Source: Flavobacterium quisquiliarum (GTDB taxonomy: Bacteria; Bacteroidota; Bacteroidia; Flavobacteriales; Flavobacteriaceae). Taken from it: 64,000 nt of DNA. Every line of letters starts with the position of its first letter. Position 1 is the stretch's first letter. Position numbers and translations under genes: made by a program. The stretch lies in assembly GCF_019308285.1 (NCBI RefSeq), contig NZ_WWEM01000010.1, positions 62,001 to 126,000 of the forward strand, in the 5' to 3' direction. This document shows positions 62,165 through 64,000 of this stretch, in pieces. The notes beneath the pieces were generated by a model. That model was not told where the DNA came from, did not search any database, and saw only the letters and a program-made list of their open reading frames with translations.

Positions 62165-63301
62165 ATGAAAATAATAACGAATAAAAATGCCCTGCTAATT
62201 GTATGTCTTACAGCAGGGCATTTTCTTTTTGCGCAAATTGATAAAAAGGCAACAAAAGAAACCAAGAATCTTTATCGAAATTTAAAAACGATTTCAAAAA
62301 ATCATATTCTTTTTGGACATCAGCATGCATTGGAATACGGGCATGGATGGAGTAATGAACCTAATCGTTCAGATGTAAAATCGGTTACGGGCTCTCATCC
62401 AGCAGTTGTTGGAATAGACTTCAGTGATTTTTCCGGCCGTCCCGATGAACAAATTCAACAAGCAAAAGAAACCTTGAGAAAAAATGTAATTGAAACTTAC
62501 GAAAGAGGAGGAGTGACTACTGTATCTTGGCATTTTAATAATCCTGCTTCAGAAGGTGGTTTTTATTGGAAAGATGGAATTTCGAAAGCTTCAATGGCAC
62601 TTATTAAACCAGGTGGTTCTCATCATGATCAGTATAAAGAAATTTTAAAATCAATTGCTGATTTCGCACATTCTGTTAAAGCAAAAAACGGAACACTTGC
62701 TCCAATGATTTTCAGACCTTATCACGAATTTGATGGTGACTGGTTTTGGTGGGGAAAATCACATACCTCTCGTGAAGATTTTATTGCTGTATGGCAATTT
62801 ACGGTTTCTTATTTAAAAGACACTTTGGGCGTACATAATTTTATTTATGCTTTTTCTCCTGATAATCAATTTAATTCAGAAGCAGCATACTTAGAACGTT
62901 ATCCGGGAGATAATTATGTAGATATGCTTGGAATGGATGATTATGGAGATTTTGGTCGTGACGAGAAATATGATTTAACCGCAGGATTAAAAAAACTTAA
63001 AATATTTTCTGACTTAGCTATTAAGAAGAAAAAATTAGCAGCATTTACTGAAACAGGTTTGGAATCTATTCCAAATGAAAAATGGTGGACAGAAGTTTTG
63101 TTGAAAACATTAAAATCCCAAAATCTGCAGTTAGCTTATGTTTTAGTTTGGAGAAATGATAGTACAAGTCCAACACATTATTACGCTCCTTTTCCAGAAC
63201 AACTTAGTGAAAAAGATTTTGTAAAGTTTCATAATGATTCTTTTACATTGTTTGAAAAAGATTTAAAAAACATTTACGATAGGAAGTTCAAATTAGAATA
63301 A
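62165..63301 (+). CDS. GH26 beta-mannanase-like glycoside hydrolase
   Basis: A 378-aa secreted glycoside hydrolase of family 26. A signal peptide (NALLIVCLTAGHFLFAQ) precedes a (beta/alpha)8 domain. The acid/base Glu188 is in FRPYHEFDGDWFWWG and the nucleophile Glu296 in AAFTETGLES; FGHQHALEYG and VVGIDFSDFSG are family landmarks. GH26 enzymes mostly cleave beta-1,4-mannan. It stands alone, without SusCD or other polysaccharide-utilisation genes, so the substrate is unproven. The start is confirmed by the signal peptide. Confidence 0.94.
   Translation: MKIITNKNALLIVCLTAGHFLFAQIDKKATKETKNLYRNLKTISKNHILFGHQHALEYGHGWSNEPNRSDVKSVTGSHPAVVGIDFSDFSGRPDEQIQQAKETLRKNVIETYERGGVTTVSWHFNNPASEGGFYWKDGISKASMALIKPGGSHHDQYKEILKSIADFAHSVKAKNGTLAPMIFRPYHEFDGDWFWWGKSHTSREDFIAVWQFTVSYLKDTLGVHNFIYAFSPDNQFNSEAAYLERYPGDNYVDMLGMDDYGDFGRDEKYDLTAGLKKLKIFSDLAIKKKKLAAFTETGLESIPNEKWWTEVLLKTLKSQNLQLAYVLVWRNDSTSPTHYYAPFPEQLSEKDFVKFHNDSFTLFEKDLKNIYDRKFKLE
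62184..62229 (+). terminator. Terminator-like hairpin inside the GH26 signal peptide
   Basis: AAAATGCCCTGCT at 62184-62196 pairs perfectly with AGCAGGGCATTTT at 62212-62224 (13 bp, 15-base loop), followed by CTTTTT. It lies within codons 7-20 of the GH26 gene and just after purC. Confidence 0.65.
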
Positions 63302-63398
63302 TACAATTTTCTTTATACAAAAAGCGCAGTTCAGTTATTTTGACAGCATTTTTTTGTTGATTTCTAATATTTTTAAAAATTATACTTTTTTTTTCTGT

Positions 63399-63428
63399 TT
63401 TGATGCAACGTTTTGCCTATTACATTCG
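63399..63428 (+). promoter_or_regulatory. Candidate promoter of the ankyrin gene
   Basis: TTTG at 63399-63402 is followed after 18 bases by TACATTCG at 63421-63428, one mismatch from TAnnTTTG. The ATG is 50 bases further on. Confidence 0.4.
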
Positions 63429-63478
63429 TCTAATAGTAAATCATCACAATCATCAATCAATTTTAAAAACAATCAATC

Positions 63479-63859
63479 ATGAAAAAAACTGTAATCATTT
63501 TAGGAACGGCTTTGGTCGTATTTACAAATTCTGCAACGGCTTCTAATCAAAAGCCAGCAACTAAAAATCAAATTGAAATCTCAGGTTATTTATCATCGCA
63601 TTTACACATAGCGGTATGTAAAGGTGATCTTGAAGCGGTGAAAAAAATTATCGAGTACGGCGCAGATGTCAATAAAATTATAAGAAATATGACACCTTTA
63701 ATGCTGGCAGCTCGTTATAATCATGTAGAAATCATAAAAGTTTTATTGGCAAATGGTGCGAAACCTTATATCGAAAATGACCATGGTTTGAAAGCTTTGG
63801 ATTATGCAAAATATGCAAAATCAGAGGGAGCAGTAACTATTTTAAAAGATTTAAAATAA
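63479..63859 (+). CDS. Exported ankyrin-repeat protein
   Basis: A 126-aa protein with a signal peptide (TVIILGTALVVFTNSATAS) and about two and a half ankyrin repeats: LHIAVCKGDLEAVKKIIEYGADVNKI, TPLMLAARYNHVEIIKVLLANGAKPY and a degenerate third, LKALDYAKYAKSEGAVTILKDL. Ankyrin repeats mediate protein contacts; in bacteria small exported ones often accompany catalases or envelope stress proteins. No partner gene is visible. It ends at a strong terminator. Confidence 0.88.
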   Translation: MKKTVIILGTALVVFTNSATASNQKPATKNQIEISGYLSSHLHIAVCKGDLEAVKKIIEYGADVNKIIRNMTPLMLAARYNHVEIIKVLLANGAKPYIENDHGLKALDYAKYAKSEGAVTILKDLK

Positions 63860-63879
63860 AATAGGTTTTGTATTTAAAA

Positions 63880-63920
63880 AGAGAAGCATCATTAGTTTAA
63901 AATGATGCTTCTCTTTTTTT
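63880..63920. terminator. Bidirectional intrinsic terminator
   Basis: AGAGAAGCATCATT pairs with AATGATGCTTCTCT, a perfect 14-bp stem around a 7-base loop, followed by a run of T. It serves the ankyrin gene and probably the leftward gene that begins beyond the window. Confidence 0.92.
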
Positions 63921-63933
63921 ATGTTTCTAAAAT

Positions 63934-64000
63934 TTATTCCATTTTAGCTTTTAAATTATCAAGACCTTTTTGTAAATCGTTTCCAATCATTTGATCCATC
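63934..64000 (-). CDS. C-terminus of a leftward gene, SRPBCC-like
   Basis: The last 22 codons of a minus-strand gene end here with a TAA at 63934-63936. They read MDQMIGNDLQKGLDNLKAKME, a helix that closely resembles the end of SRPBCC (START-like) domain proteins of Flavobacteria (ending in GLxNLK). The rest is outside the window; the Met at 63999 is probably internal. Confidence 0.5.
   Translation of the reverse strand, partial: MDQMIGNDLQKGLDNLKAKME

Overview
The window looks like chromosomal DNA of a gliding Bacteroidetes bacterium, most likely a Flavobacterium. The evidence is the low-GC sequence, many TAnnTTTG-type -7 promoter elements, the gliding ABC transporter genes gldF and gldG, an adhesin-like protein with SprB repeats and a type IX secretion (T9SS) C-terminal signal, and a DNA repair set built around an ATP-dependent ligase. 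No rRNA, tRNA, CRISPR array, prophage or intact insertion sequence was seen. Genes are dense and ordinary, with clear intrinsic terminators between converging units.

Layout. 1-5.8 kb: a partial secreted protein, an isochorismatase-like hydrolase, a barrel protein, an SDR/TetR pair with two matching operators, and an outer membrane receptor. 5.8-8 kb: a LytTR two-component system diverging from that receptor, then an Imm33-like protein. 8.0-8.24 kb: a REP-like array of palindromes. 8.3-16.8 kb: a lipoprotein/membrane pair, then a leftward run nadA-nadB-ric-nrdD-(55-aa glycyl-radical ORF)-nrdG-copD behind an FNR/CRP-type box. 17-27.4 kb: an OmpA-like protein, the SprB-repeat adhesin and a second LytTR system. 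27.6-36.9 kb: an MscS channel, an HxlR regulator, a third LytTR system and a four-gene envelope operon. 36.9-42.5 kb: a heavy-metal RND pump fused to its outer membrane partner, plus an adaptor. 42.6-50.6 kb: oleate hydratase and the four-gene ligase-associated repair operon, split by 15 copies of a 7-bp repeat. 50.6-64 kb: small proteins, a DsbA-like protein, dnaN, gldG/gldF, phoH, a cytochrome c, purC, a GH26 mannanase-like enzyme and an ankyrin protein.

How the genes may work together. Three LytTR systems lie within about 30 kb. Two of them carry 9-11 bp direct repeats at exactly 21-bp spacing upstream of their own promoters and of the neighbouring surface gene (an outer membrane receptor and the adhesin). 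That is the geometry known for LytTR regulators such as AgrA and AlgR, so each system probably controls itself and its surface gene. The nad-ric-nrd run joins NAD synthesis, Fe-S repair and anaerobic dNTP synthesis under one likely oxygen- or NO-responsive promoter. In it the large NrdD chain lacks the RVxGY glycyl-radical loop, which is instead present in a separate overlapping 55-codon ORF.

Limits: everything here was read by eye. Family names rest on motif recognition, and promoter and operator calls are pattern matches without experimental support.
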